From the NCBI GenBank assembly GCA_022819805.1, contig JAJEGO010000045.1, forward strand, positions 1 to 48,367: a stretch of DNA of 48,367 nucleotides. The letters run 5' to 3'. Source of the DNA: Candidatus Dadabacteria bacterium (GTDB lineage: Bacteria; Desulfobacterota_D; UBA1144; Nemesobacterales; Nemesobacteraceae). The notes under the pieces were generated by a model. It saw only the letters and a list, made by a program, of their open reading frames with translations. It was not told the DNA's origin and ran no database searches. Shown here piece by piece: positions 26,565-36,677 of the stretch (within the stretch, counting starts at the first letter, position 1; every line of letters starts with the position of its first letter). The position numbers were made by a program, and so were the translations under genes.

Positions 26565-27863
26565 TTACTGGAAAACCGCAAGCAGCATTCCCGCCGCCAC
26601 CGCCGAACCCACGACCCCGGCCACATTCGGACCCATGGCGTGCATGAGAAGCACGTTCTGGGGATCTTCCTTGGCCCCCATATCCTGCGAGACGCGAGCG
26701 GCCATCGGAACCGCCGAAACTCCGGCTGAACCGATTAGAGGGTTGATCTTGGTTTCTGAGAAAACATTCATAAGCTTGGCCATCAGCACCCCGGAGGCCG
26801 TGCCTATGCAGAAAGCCACGATCCCCAGAAGAAGTATGCCGAGGGTCTCAAGGGAAAGAAATTCGGTGGCCAGAAGCTGTGACCCGACTCCGAGGCCGAG
26901 AAATATCGTAACGATGTTGATAAGCGCGTTTCTCGTCGTATCCGAGAGCCGGTCGACCACTCCGCACTCCCTCATCAGGTTGCCGAAAGCGAAAAAACCT
27001 ATTAGAGGCGCCGCAGACGGAAGAAAAAGAAGACAGAGAGTAAGAGCAATCAACGGAAACATTATTCTTTCTCTTTTCGCCACCGGACGAAGCTGGCTCA
27101 TCCTTATTTTTCTCTCTTCGGAGGAAGTAAGAGCTTTCATTATCGGGGGCTGGATTATCGGTACAAGGGCCATGTAGGAATACGCGGCTACCGAGACCGC
27201 GCCGAGCAACCTCGGGGAGAGCTGCGAAGAAATGTAAATAGAGGTTGGTCCATCCGCTGACCCTATTATTCCTATCGACGCTGCATCTTTTAGGGAAAAA
27301 TCGATTCCGGGAACGAACTGGGTAAGCACGAGCGCGCCGATCAATGTCGAGAAAATGCCGAACTGCGCCGCGCCTCCCAGAAGAACCGTCTTGGGATTGG
27401 CCAGAAGCGGGCCGAAATCGGTAAGCGCCCCCACTCCCATGAATATCAGAAGGGGGAAAATACCGGTATTTATACCGACGTCGTACACGTAGTAAAGTAC
27501 CCCGCCGGGGTCGTTTATCCCCGCAAGCGGAATGTTGGCCAATATGCACCCGAAAGCTATCGTAACCAGAAGAAGAGGTTCGAATTTCTTCGCAATCCCC
27601 AGGTAGAGAAGAAGGAATCCTACCAGGATCATCAGGAACATCCCGAACCCGTTAACCCAGGAAGACGCGTTGCCCGCAATAAACCCGTAGATGCCGGTAC
27701 TGGTAGCCACGTTTTTCAAAAGCTGGGAAAAAGATGCGAGCTCATCGGTTTGCTCCGCGGCAGCCGCCACGTCGCTTACCGTCTCCCCGAGACAGTCGGG
27801 TGCCCCGGCAAACATTCCCAGGGAAAACGCAAGAACCGCGAAAATGAGTACAAATTTTTTCAT
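26565..27863 (-). CDS. oadB: Sodium-pumping decarboxylase beta subunit (OadB/GcdB/MmdB family)
   Basis: [38 protein letters not shown]...[20 protein letters not shown]; adjacent alpha and gamma subunits. Confidence 0.93.
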   Translation of the reverse strand: MKKFVLIFAVLAFSLGMFAGAPDCLGETVSDVAAAAEQTDELASFSQLLKNVATSTGIYGFIAGNASSWVNGFGMFLMILVGFLLLYLGIAKKFEPLLLVTIAFGCILANIPLAGINDPGGVLYYVYDVGINTGIFPLLIFMGVGALTDFGPLLANPKTVLLGGAAQFGIFSTLIGALVLTQFVPGIDFSLKDAASIGIIGSADGPTSIYISSQLSPRLLGAVSVAAYSYMALVPIIQPPIMKALTSSEERKIRMSQLRPVAKRERIMFPLIALTLCLLFLPSAAPLIGFFAFGNLMRECGVVDRLSDTTRNALINIVTIFLGLGVGSQLLATEFLSLETLGILLLGIVAFCIGTASGVLMAKLMNVFSETKINPLIGSAGVSAVPMAARVSQDMGAKEDPQNVLLMHAMGPNVAGVVGSAVAAGMLLAVFQ

Positions 27864-27867
27864 GCGC

Positions 27868-29685
27868 TCAAGAGGGAAGAATGGTGAGGATAAGCTGACC
27901 CGTCTCTACTACCTGTCCCTGTTCAACCTCGATCGACACCACTTCCCCGTCGCACGGAGAGGCGACCGGAGTTTCCATCTTCATGGCTTCAAGCATAATC
28001 AGCGTCTGATTTTCCTTCACTTTGTCCCCCGTTCCGACCAGTACCTTGTATATGTTGCCGGGCACGCTCGCCGTAACGGCCACAACATCAGGAGAATCTT
28101 CATCCATCGCAGAGGATGGTTTCGGGGCTGGAGCTTCGGTTACCGAAGCGACTTCCGAAGTTCCTTCCTTTACAGTGACGTTATAGCTTTTCCCGTCAAC
28201 AGTAATTACGAAGTTCTCCCCAGTGCCGGACACTTTCGAAGCGACGCTTGTACCAAGACCGCGTCTTTCGGGAACTTTTTCTTCAGGAATGTCTTTTCTT
28301 ACGTTGACGCTGAAATTCCCCTTGAGAAAATCAAGGCCCTTGTTCCCGCCCTGAGTCTGAAGCGCCCCGACTATGAATATGTTTTCTTCTGTGGTCTCAA
28401 GACCTTCTTTTTCTAGAATCTCGGTCGCCTTGGGAATTCCGGGCTCAAGTATGTCAAGCGGATCACCTTCAAAGCGGGGCTTGCCCATCTGCTCTTCCGC
28501 TATGGCCACGACTTCGGGGTCGGGTTCGACCGGCGTACGTCCGAAGTAACCGAGAACCATGTTTCCGTAGCCGTCGGTAATTTTCTTCCAAGGCCCCTGA
28601 GTGACGTTCGCGTAGGCCTGCTGGAAATAGAACTGGGAAACCGGGGTAACCGATGTTCCGAATCCCCCCTTGGCAACGCATTCGCTCATCGCCTCGATCA
28701 CTTGGGGATAGAGATCAAGAGTGCCCGTGTCTCTCATCATCATGGTGTTCGCGGTAAGCGCTCCGCCGGGCATCGGAGAAAGAAGAACCTCCGAGGAGAC
28801 TCGAAGGGCTTCGGGCGGGAAATAGTAGCCCGACATGCATTCCTTGAACACGGCGTTAGCCTCGATAACCTTGTTCACGTCCACATCCAAGGTGTATTCC
28901 GTTCCCTTAAGGGCGTTCCACATTGATATCAGGTCGGGCTGCGACGTCCCCCCGGAAACCGGGGCTCTTGCGACGCAGATTCCGTCGCATCCGCCGTTTA
29001 TGCCGGCCATGTACTGGTTGACTCCCTGAGCAGCCGTCTCGTGGGTGTGCACCCAGAGAATAACGTTTTCTCCGACGAGCTTTCTCGCGGCTTTCAGGGT
29101 CTCGTAAATTTTCTTGGGGTTCGAGGTTCCCGAAGCGTCCTTGAAACATATGGAATCGTAAGGAAGTCCCGAATCGAGTATTTTCCTCAGCCTGTCTATA
29201 TAGAAATCCACGTCGTGGGCCCCTTCGCAGCCCGGGGGAAGCTCCATGAGCGTTACCACGGCTTGGTGATGCAGGCCCGCGTTTTTTATGCACTGACCCG
29301 AGTACTCGAGGTTTCTGACGTCGTTTAAGGCGTCGAAGTTTCTTATGTGCGTTATGCCGTGCTTCTTAAACATCCTGGCGTGGAGATCTATCATGTCCTT
29401 GGGCTGCTGGGACAGCGCAACCACGTTGATCCCCCTTGCAAGCGTCTGCAGGTTGGCGTCCGGCCCCGACGCCTCGCGGAAGCGGTCCATCATGTCAAAA
29501 GCAGACTCTCCGCAGTAAAGAAACAGGCTCTGGAACCTGGCTCCCCCTCCTGCCTCGAAGTGGGTTATTCCGGCTTCCCTAGCGGCTTCAACCGCAGGGA
29601 TAAAGTCTTCCGTAAGCACTCTCGCGCCGAAAACGGACTGAAATCCGTCGCGAAAAGATGTATCCTGAAACAATATTTTCTTCAT
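27868..29685 (-). CDS. oadA: Oxaloacetate decarboxylase alpha / pyruvate carboxylase subunit B-like, biotin-containing
   Basis: [50 protein letters not shown]-terminal [18 protein letters not shown]. Confidence 0.92.
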   Translation of the reverse strand: MKKILFQDTSFRDGFQSVFGARVLTEDFIPAVEAAREAGITHFEAGGGARFQSLFLYCGESAFDMMDRFREASGPDANLQTLARGINVVALSQQPKDMIDLHARMFKKHGITHIRNFDALNDVRNLEYSGQCIKNAGLHHQAVVTLMELPPGCEGAHDVDFYIDRLRKILDSGLPYDSICFKDASGTSNPKKIYETLKAARKLVGENVILWVHTHETAAQGVNQYMAGINGGCDGICVARAPVSGGTSQPDLISMWNALKGTEYTLDVDVNKVIEANAVFKECMSGYYFPPEALRVSSEVLLSPMPGGALTANTMMMRDTGTLDLYPQVIEAMSECVAKGGFGTSVTPVSQFYFQQAYANVTQGPWKKITDGYGNMVLGYFGRTPVEPDPEVVAIAEEQMGKPRFEGDPLDILEPGIPKATEILEKEGLETTEENIFIVGALQTQGGNKGLDFLKGNFSVNVRKDIPEEKVPERRGLGTSVASKVSGTGENFVITVDGKSYNVTVKEGTSEVASVTEAPAPKPSSAMDEDSPDVVAVTASVPGNIYKVLVGTGDKVKENQTLIMLEAMKMETPVASPCDGEVVSIEVEQGQVVETGQLILTILPS

Positions 29686-29709
29686 GACAAAACCTTGGGG
29701 TTTTCAAGA

Positions 29710-29934
29710 TCAATTGTCGCCGGCATGTTTCGCCCTGTAGGCCGCAACTGCCGCTGCTATGACCGGAACAACGCCCCTCCGGGATCTTGGGGACGCCCCG
29801 GCATCTGAAGACACTTGAGCGTCGCTGTCTTTAAACAGCTTCGCAGACAGCATCACGCTCAGCATCAAGACAAGCAGGAAAACATATACTATGGACATAC
29901 CAATGACCATAAGTTTTACGCCTTCAAGGATCAT
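29710..29934 (-). CDS. oadG: OadG-like gamma subunit
   Basis: 74 aa, one N-terminal TM (GMSIVYVFLLVLMLSVMLSAKLF), first gene of the decarboxylase cluster. Confidence 0.75.
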   Translation of the reverse strand: MILEGVKLMVIGMSIVYVFLLVLMLSVMLSAKLFKDSDAQVSSDAGASPRSRRGVVPVIAAAVAAYRAKHAGDN

Positions 29935-30063
29935 AGTGGACGAAGAATCTCAAAAACCGTTTTGAATTTGATGGGTATCAATTATTTACAACAACTTGTT
30001 TATTGTCAATTTGAACCCGGGCTTCGCGCGGATACCATAGATTCCAAGCGGCCTGCTTTTCTC

Positions 30064-30092
30064 TTGACCTTCAAATCCTTACGTGTTATTCT
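30064..30092 (+). promoter_or_regulatory. Sigma70-type promoter of rpmH
   Basis: TTGACC-N17-TATTCT ending 11 nt before the rpmH ATG. Confidence 0.6.
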
Positions 30093-30103
30093 GACCCCCC
30101 ACT

Positions 30104-30253
30104 ATGAAAAGGACTTATCAACCGCACGTAAAAAAGAGGCTGAGAACGCACGGCTTCCGCGCGAGACTCAGCACTAGGGGAGGCAGGAGCATACTGAGGA
30201 GAAGAACTGCAAAGGGAAGGCATGTTCTCACGGTTGGGAGATGGAAGAAATAG
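30104..30253 (+). CDS. rpmH: 50S ribosomal protein L34 (absent from ORF track)
   Basis: Hand translation [49 protein letters not shown], 49 aa. Confidence 0.95.
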   Translation: MKRTYQPHVKKRLRTHGFRARLSTRGGRSILRRRTAKGRHVLTVGRWKK

Positions 30254-30600
30254 CGTTTGAGTCCGACAACTCGTTTCCCGCAAAATTCAAGATAAAGACA
30301 CCCCGCGACTTTCGCAACATACTCGCAAAAGGCACTAAAACCCACTCGAAAAACTTCATACTCTACACAAAACCCAATTCCTTGGGTTTCCCCCGTCTGG
30401 GAGTATCCGTAGGCAAAAAAGCATCGGCAAGTTCCGTCAGGAGAAACAGAATGAAAAGGGTGCTTAGGGAGGTTTTCAGGCAAAACAAGCCTTCTTTTTC
30501 CTCAAACGATATTGTGTTCGTGATAAAAAACGACGTTTCGGACAAAAAGTTCTCGGAGCTTTACTCGGAGATAAAAAAACTCGCAGGCCGCATCAAATGA
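30241..30600 (+). CDS. rnpA: Ribonuclease P protein component
   Basis: [16 protein letters not shown]...[31 protein letters not shown]; overlaps rpmH by 13 nt. Confidence 0.93.
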   Translation: MEEIAFESDNSFPAKFKIKTPRDFRNILAKGTKTHSKNFILYTKPNSLGFPRLGVSVGKKASASSVRRNRMKRVLREVFRQNKPSFSSNDIVFVIKNDVSDKKFSELYSEIKKLAGRIK

Positions 30601-30833
30601 AAGAAAATTTCGCAGTCAGGTTCTTTGTTTTTCTGGTAAGGATATACCAGAGAATTATCTCTCCTCTGCTTCCCCAGACCTGCAGGTTCCACCCAAGCTG
30701 CTCCGCATATTCAATTGAGGCCTTAAGAGAACACGGAGCCCTCAGGGGAACCTGGATGACCCTTAGGAGGATATCGCGATGCCATCCGCTAAGCGCGGGA
30801 GGATATGACCCCGTAAGGAAAAAAAAGCGGTAA
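30597..30833 (+). CDS. yidD: Membrane protein insertion efficiency factor YidD
   Basis: [65 protein letters not shown]. Confidence 0.95.
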   Translation: MKENFAVRFFVFLVRIYQRIISPLLPQTCRFHPSCSAYSIEALREHGALRGTWMTLRRISRCHPLSAGGYDPVRKKKR

Positions 30834-31028
30834 GCGGGCAAACTCAGGAACAAAAAACGGTCTATTACTATTCAAACTTATCGTGTATCATTGCTCCCAT
30901 GAATTTTTACTCTTTAATTTCCTTCTACATGCTAAAACTACACACGGAAAACGGGAGCGGCTTTACAAGTGCCTCGCGGAAATCACGATAGCGCTCCACA
31001 TCCTCGATAAAGCCCGAAGAAACAGCAC

Positions 31029-32696
31029 ATGAACAGCGATCTCAAGAGAAACTACATTTTATTTCTGGTATTGTCGGTACTCGTAATCGTCGGTTACTCG
31101 GCGTTTTTCGCAGAAGCCCCGAAGGAAAAACAGACCGTAAAAACAGACCGACCCGCCTCGGCGCCCGCCACCGCGGGGAATCTTTCTGGAGAAACGGGTT
31201 CTATTCAGGAGCGCCCTACGGAATTTGAACCTGTAAAATCTTCCTATGCTTCCAAGATCATAAAAGTAAAATCCGATCTCTACACAGCCGAGATAGACAC
31301 CTTGGGTGGAAAAGTGGTCGGCTGGAATCTTGCGGAATACAAAAAGACGCTCGAGACAGATTCAGTCCCGGTGGGAGTGATAAATGAAGGGAAAAGGTCG
31401 TTTAACACCATACTGAGAGTCAAGAACGAAAAAATGCCGGAGCTGATTCCGTTTTCCTACAAGGGAAGCACTGATTTGGTCGTAGGTGCCGAGGGGCTTG
31501 ACGTTAACCTGTTCTGGAGAAAGCCCGGCGGGCTCACGGTGCGTAAAACCATCTCTTTTTATCCGGGCAAATACTTCATCAGGGAAAATCTCGAGATCCT
31601 TAACGGAACGAAGAGGCAGATAAACCAGAAAGTCTACGTCGGCTGGGAGAATACGGTATATGAAAGCGGTTCAAACAGCCTCTACGAATTTGTCTCTATG
31701 GTAGCGGGCGAGGTCAAGCGAACCAAGAAACCCTTGAAGGAAACCAAGACGTTTAACGGAGAGATAAACTGGTTCGGTTTTGGCGACAAATATTTTTTCA
31801 GCGGGTTTCTACCCGAAATAGGAGGAGATCAGGGACTGTACCTGCAGCCTCTTGACGAAAAAGGCCTTGCCGGGGCAAGTTTTTCCTACCCGGAGCAAAG
31901 AACGGCCGCGGGAAAAAGCTATAAGGTCGGATGGAAATCGTATTTCGGTCCGAAAAACGAGCCGGACCTCAAGGAGGCCGGTTACAACCTCGAGAAATCC
32001 ATTGACTACGGCTATGCGGGAGTACTTACCAAGATCGCCGTCGTAGCCCTTAAGTTCGTCAACAACTTTTTCAGTAACTACGGAATCTCCATAATAGTGC
32101 TTACGCTCTTTCTCAGGGTGATATTCTTCCCTCTTACCGTGAAAAGCATGAAATCAATGAAAGCCGTGCAGAACAAGATGAAGAAGCTGAAGCCTGAGAT
32201 CGACGCTCTGAAAGAAAAATACAAGGATGACAAGTCGACCCAGCAGGCAGAGATGATGAAGCTTTACACAAGCAACAACATAAACCCTCTCAGCAGCCTC
32301 GGGGGATGTCTGCCCCTGCTTATACAGCTTCCCGTTTTCATAGCTCTTTATTTTGCGCTTCTGTATTCAATAGATCTAAGACACAGCTCGTTTCTCTGGG
32401 TAAATGACCTTTCCCAGCCCGAACACCTGTTTGACGTGCTGGGAATTCCATTTCGGATATTGCCCATATTGATGGGTGTCTCGTGGTTTCTCTCGCAGAA
32501 ACTCACCCCCATGACTACTCCGGGAAGCGAAACGATGGAACTGCAGATGAAACTCATGCAGTTTATGCCTATAATTTTTACCGTAATGTTCTGGGGCCTG
32601 CCCTCCGGTCTGATACTTTACTGGACCGTGAGCAACGTTCTTTCCATCGGTCAGCAGCTTTACATCAATCGACAGGTTCCGGAAGAAGGAGGATAA
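31029..32696 (+). CDS. yidC: Membrane protein insertase YidC
   Basis: Large N-terminal periplasmic domain plus NYGISIIVLTLFLRVIFFPLTVKSMKSMKAVQNKMKKLKPEIDALKEKYKDD. Confidence 0.96.
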   Translation: MNSDLKRNYILFLVLSVLVIVGYSAFFAEAPKEKQTVKTDRPASAPATAGNLSGETGSIQERPTEFEPVKSSYASKIIKVKSDLYTAEIDTLGGKVVGWNLAEYKKTLETDSVPVGVINEGKRSFNTILRVKNEKMPELIPFSYKGSTDLVVGAEGLDVNLFWRKPGGLTVRKTISFYPGKYFIRENLEILNGTKRQINQKVYVGWENTVYESGSNSLYEFVSMVAGEVKRTKKPLKETKTFNGEINWFGFGDKYFFSGFLPEIGGDQGLYLQPLDEKGLAGASFSYPEQRTAAGKSYKVGWKSYFGPKNEPDLKEAGYNLEKSIDYGYAGVLTKIAVVALKFVNNFFSNYGISIIVLTLFLRVIFFPLTVKSMKSMKAVQNKMKKLKPEIDALKEKYKDDKSTQQAEMMKLYTSNNINPLSSLGGCLPLLIQLPVFIALYFALLYSIDLRHSSFLWVNDLSQPEHLFDVLGIPFRILPILMGVSWFLSQKLTPMTTPGSETMELQMKLMQFMPIIFTVMFWGLPSGLILYWTVSNVLSIGQQLYINRQVPEEGG

Positions 32697-32698
32697 CG

Positions 32699-33349
32699 AT
32701 GGCCAACGTAATAGAAAAGGAAGGAAAAACCATTTCCGAAGCCGTAGTAAACGCCTGTGAAGAGCTCGGAGTCTCAAAAGACGAAGTAGAAATCGAAGTT
32801 ATCAGGGAAGACTCCAAAGGGGTTCTGGGAATAGGAAGCAAAAACGCCATAGTCAGGGTGGAGATAAAAACGGGCGGACTGAGCGAAAAGGCGTTTCGGG
32901 CGAAAAAAACTCTTGAAGCCGTTCTGGGCTTTTTGTTTTCAACTCCGCAGAGCGTAAAAGCCGAGGAGACCGAGAACAGGATAATACTTGAAGTATGGCC
33001 CGTTAAGGACAAGAAATTCCTCATAGGGAAAAACGGGGAAGTGATAAAGTCCCTCGAGTACATAGTCGGGAAAATAGCTTCGAAAAACAGCAATGAAGGG
33101 AAAAACAAGCGGGTAGCCATAAACATCGGTGGACACGATGGCAAGAAAAAAGAAACGGACGTGCCGAAAAAAGTCGCAGAGACGGTACAGAAGGTAAAAC
33201 AGAGCGGAAACTCCCACTCGATCGAACGGCTCTCGTCCTATGAGAGGAAAATGGCCTACATAGAACTAAAGAAGCAGGAAGACATAACATACGAAACTGT
33301 TCCCAGCAAAGGCAATTCGAAAAAAATCGTCGTTAGCCCTCAGGCCTGA
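32699..33349 (+). CDS. jag: Jag/KhpB RNA-binding protein
   Basis: Start MANVIEKEGKTISEAVVNACEELG after GGAGGA; Jag N domain, KH GKNGEVIKSLEYIV, C-terminal R3H-like region. Confidence 0.9.
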   Translation: MANVIEKEGKTISEAVVNACEELGVSKDEVEIEVIREDSKGVLGIGSKNAIVRVEIKTGGLSEKAFRAKKTLEAVLGFLFSTPQSVKAEETENRIILEVWPVKDKKFLIGKNGEVIKSLEYIVGKIASKNSNEGKNKRVAINIGGHDGKKKETDVPKKVAETVQKVKQSGNSHSIERLSSYERKMAYIELKKQEDITYETVPSKGNSKKIVVSPQA

Positions 33350-33351
33350 GT

Positions 33352-33816
33352 TCAAGAGTCCCGAAGCGTCCTGAAAAAATCCTCGAGAATGCGTGCGCAC
33401 CGCTCACCGCAGACTCCACCCAGGAATTCCACGCGGTGATTTAGTTCCTCTCCCACGCCAATTCCGAAGTTGCTTACGAGCGCCCCACCCTTGGGATCGG
33501 GAGCGCCGAACACCACTCTGTCTATTCTTGCGTTGACTATGGCTCCCATGCACATGGCGCATGGCTCAAGGGTGACGTAAATAGAAGTGCCGGAAAGTCT
33601 CCAGTTTCCGATAACTCCGCACGCGCGGCGTATAGCGAGAATTTCGGCGTGGGCGGTAGCGTCCGAGGCTGATTCCCTCAGGTTATGGGCGGCCGAAATC
33701 ACGGTTCCGCCCCCATCAACTATGACCGCCCCGACCGGAACCTCACCTTCCGAAGCGGCCCGCTCGGCCTCCTTGATAGCCAAGGCCATAATGCTTTCAT
33801 CGGACTGCTCTGCCAC
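33352..33816 (-). CDS. tadA: tRNA-specific adenosine deaminase
   Basis: THAEILAIRRACG and LEPCAMCMGAIVNARIDRVVFGAPDPKGGA. Confidence 0.95.
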   Translation of the reverse strand: MAEQSDESIMALAIKEAERAASEGEVPVGAVIVDGGGTVISAAHNLRESASDATAHAEILAIRRACGVIGNWRLSGTSIYVTLEPCAMCMGAIVNARIDRVVFGAPDPKGGALVSNFGIGVGEELNHRVEFLGGVCGERCARILEDFFRTLRDS

Positions 33817-33831
33817 GGATAAAAGGAAAAC

Positions 33832-35553
33832 CTACTTTCTGGCGCTGAACTTGAGGCCCGTCTCGTTTCTGTCCCAGGTGTTGTCGGTGATTTCCTTTAT
33901 TTCGGCGACCTTGACCTTCTGGGTCGCGGTTACCGGGAATCCATCCTCGTAAACCTCTATGAACCTGGGCACCATGGCCACTATAACCCTTTCGGCCATC
34001 CACTTGGAGAACTCGATCGGATCGAATTCCTCGCCCGCCTTGAGCGTAACGCAGAGCTTGATCTCGTCATCCGAAACGTTCGGAAGCCTTATACCGACTG
34101 CAATGGCTTCCTGAATCGCGGGATACTGCATCGCCTCGTCCCCGACGGCTACCGGATCCACATTTTCACCTGAAACCCTGATGCGGCTGAACCTTCCGAC
34201 AAAATAGTATCTCCCGTCAATACCTCTGGCGAAGAGATCGTCCGAATTGAAGAAGCCGTCATCGTCAAACGCCTCTCTGGTTCTTCTCTCATCCTTGAAA
34301 TATTCATTCAGGGTCGTATGCGGAACAAGAGGCTTTACGAAAAGAAGCCCCTTGGCCTCGTCGGGAGGAGTAATATCGTCGGTAGAGTCCCAGAAGGGCC
34401 TTACCACGTTATCGATGTCTTCGGGATCTCTGAGCTCAACGTAATATCCCTCCATGGGGAAACCGGATGAACCCGGGCGGTGATCCTCGGGGTCTTTCCA
34501 GAGAACCATGCCCATCTCGGTCGAACCGTATCCGTCTATTACCCTGACTCCGAACCTCTCCTGGAACTCCTTCAGGTTCCTCGGAGCCGGGGAGCCCAGC
34601 ATTATCCTTATGTTGTGCTTCTGGTCCCACTCGCTCTCAGGCGCGGCCCAAAGGTACTCGGCTACCGCTCCCAGCATGTTAACGCATGTTGCGCCGCACC
34701 CGGCCGCCCATTTCCAGAAATTGGAAGCTGAGAACCTCGGGAAAAACACGGCAGTCCCACCGGACGCCATGGCGCTGAAAAGGCACATCACCTGAGCGTT
34801 CGCGTGGCCAAGGGAAAGTATGCTCATGAGCACGTCATCGCTCCTCACTCCCTGCTGCTGCAGATAAGAGCGGACCGTCATGATCACTCCCCCGTGATCC
34901 CTAGCAACCCCCTTTGGCATCCCGGTAGTTCCAGACGTGAACATACACCTCTCCATGTCGGCAGTGGTAACGTCCACCCCGGGATTGGTATCGTCATATT
35001 TGTCGAACTCCGAGAAAGGAAGGGTTTTTATGCCTCCGATTTTTTCGGGAGGGCTGTCAACCGTTACGAAAATTGCCTCAAGATGCTCAAGGCTGTCACC
35101 GATTTCTTCTATAAAAGGAATGCTGCCCTCGTCAATAATAAGGGCTCTCATGTCCGAGTAGTTTATTACGTAGGCCAGCCTCTCGCCTTTTTCGTCCTTG
35201 TTTACCGGAACCTGCACCCCGCCGCACTTGTGTATCGCGATAATCGATATCACGTGCTCGGAGCAGTTGAGCATGTACATGCCGACCTTGTCCCCTTTAT
35301 TTATTCCGAACCCTTGGGCAAGACCGTTTGCCACCCTGTTGGCCCACGCATTGGTTTCCGCGTAAGTGTAGCTCTCGACAATGTTTCCGTCCCGGTCTCC
35401 GACCTTGAACATCGCCTTTTCCGGAAACGCTTCGGCACCTTTTTCAAGATTTGTAGTTATAGGTTCCCACTGCGAAGTATCCTCAAATCTGCCGAAAGGA
35501 AGCTCTCCACTTCCCAGATACGTAGCTTCGCGCGGTTTGAATAATAATTGCAT
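33832..35553 (-). CDS. AMP-forming acyl-CoA ligase, paralog 1
   Basis: MFTSGTTGMPKGVARDHGGVIM, YGSTEMGMVLWKDPED; 573 aa ANL superfamily. Confidence 0.92.
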   Translation of the reverse strand: MQLLFKPREATYLGSGELPFGRFEDTSQWEPITTNLEKGAEAFPEKAMFKVGDRDGNIVESYTYAETNAWANRVANGLAQGFGINKGDKVGMYMLNCSEHVISIIAIHKCGGVQVPVNKDEKGERLAYVINYSDMRALIIDEGSIPFIEEIGDSLEHLEAIFVTVDSPPEKIGGIKTLPFSEFDKYDDTNPGVDVTTADMERCMFTSGTTGMPKGVARDHGGVIMTVRSYLQQQGVRSDDVLMSILSLGHANAQVMCLFSAMASGGTAVFFPRFSASNFWKWAAGCGATCVNMLGAVAEYLWAAPESEWDQKHNIRIMLGSPAPRNLKEFQERFGVRVIDGYGSTEMGMVLWKDPEDHRPGSSGFPMEGYYVELRDPEDIDNVVRPFWDSTDDITPPDEAKGLLFVKPLVPHTTLNEYFKDERRTREAFDDDGFFNSDDLFARGIDGRYYFVGRFSRIRVSGENVDPVAVGDEAMQYPAIQEAIAVGIRLPNVSDDEIKLCVTLKAGEEFDPIEFSKWMAERVIVAMVPRFIEVYEDGFPVTATQKVKVAEIKEITDNTWDRNETGLKFSARK

Positions 35554-35711
35554 TTACTGTAACCTCCTGAACAGTCTTATAGGATTTGGAAATGAAAAAA
35601 ACACCCGGACTATTATAGGTTAATCGGTGTCTCATTGCAAACCCTGTTTTTTCCGGTTCCTGAAAAAGCCCTTGGCCTTCCGTATAAGGCCTGAATTCCG
35701 CTTCTGAGCAT

Positions 35712-36677
35712 ATGGAAATCTTTAATCTCCTGATTTTTATCGCAAGTTTGTTTGTTCTCTGGAAAGGGGCCGACTTTCTCGTTAAGGGTGCATCGGGACT
35801 TGCGAAATTCACCGGCATGGGTGCTTTTTTCGCGGGATTCATCGTGGTGGCACTCGGAACCTCCTTGCCCGAATTCGTGGTCTGCCTAGTGGCCGTCATA
35901 GAGGGTTCAAGCAACATAGCGGTCGGAAACATAGTCGGGAGCAATATCGCCAACATCGGGCTTATTTTCGGCCTGACAGCCCTTATAAGTCCCGTAGTCA
36001 TAGCCAAAGAGGCATGGGAGGAGCAGAGGCTTCCGCTCATTTTCTTAGTGATTATGACCCTTGCCGCTTATGGTCTTAGCCGCATAGGATTCTCCATCGG
36101 AAGAGGCGAAGGTATGCTGCTGTTTTTGCTGCTCATCGTCTTTTTGTCCGTCCCCTACAAAAAATCAATGGAAGAAAAAGACGAGAGTTCTTCTGTGCCA
36201 CAAGGCGAGGGCGGATGGAAACTTCTTTTTTATGTGGTCTTGGGTTCCGTGCTTCTGGCGGGAAGCGCGCATTTTCTTGTTAACAGCGCAATAAAGATAG
36301 CCACGCAGCTTGGAGTAAGCGAACTGTTCATAGGGCTAACGGCTGTTGCCATCGGGACTTCACTCCCGGAACTCGGCACTTCTCTCGTGGCGGCATGGAG
36401 AAAGGAACAAAACATAGTCGTCGGCAATATAATAGGCAGCAATTTCTTTAACCTCGGGTTTCTGGGCCTCGTGGCGGTTATCCGGCCCGTAAATGTAAAC
36501 CGGGACATGTTCGGAAACACATCCGAATTCACGTTCCTCCTCCTGCTTGCCGTTATTTTCGCGTTATTAATCGGAAAAACTTGGATTGCTCAAAACAGGA
36601 TCGGAAAGAAGAAAGGCGCTCTTCTGCTTATCGTTTACGCGGCGTTTCTGTACTTTATCTCGGGCTCACTTTCTTGA
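35712..36677 (+). CDS. Calcium/sodium antiporter (CaCA family)
   Basis: VVALGTSLPEFVVCLVAVIEGSSNIAVGNIVGSNIANIGLIFG and AVAIGTSLPELGTSLVAAWRKEQNIVVGNIIGSNFFNLGF alpha repeats. Confidence 0.94.
   Translation: MEIFNLLIFIASLFVLWKGADFLVKGASGLAKFTGMGAFFAGFIVVALGTSLPEFVVCLVAVIEGSSNIAVGNIVGSNIANIGLIFGLTALISPVVIAKEAWEEQRLPLIFLVIMTLAAYGLSRIGFSIGRGEGMLLFLLLIVFLSVPYKKSMEEKDESSSVPQGEGGWKLLFYVVLGSVLLAGSAHFLVNSAIKIATQLGVSELFIGLTAVAIGTSLPELGTSLVAAWRKEQNIVVGNIIGSNFFNLGFLGLVAVIRPVNVNRDMFGNTSEFTFLLLLAVIFALLIGKTWIAQNRIGKKKGALLLIVYAAFLYFISGSLS

Noticed and set aside
32483-32698. 72-residue N-terminal extension of jag inside yidC
   Set aside because: ATG at 32699 follows GGAGGA and begins the conserved Jag N domain.
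34804-35544. 246-aa plus-strand ORF antisense to the first CoA ligase
   Set aside because: Shadow of a conserved AMP-ligase frame; no start context or domain.
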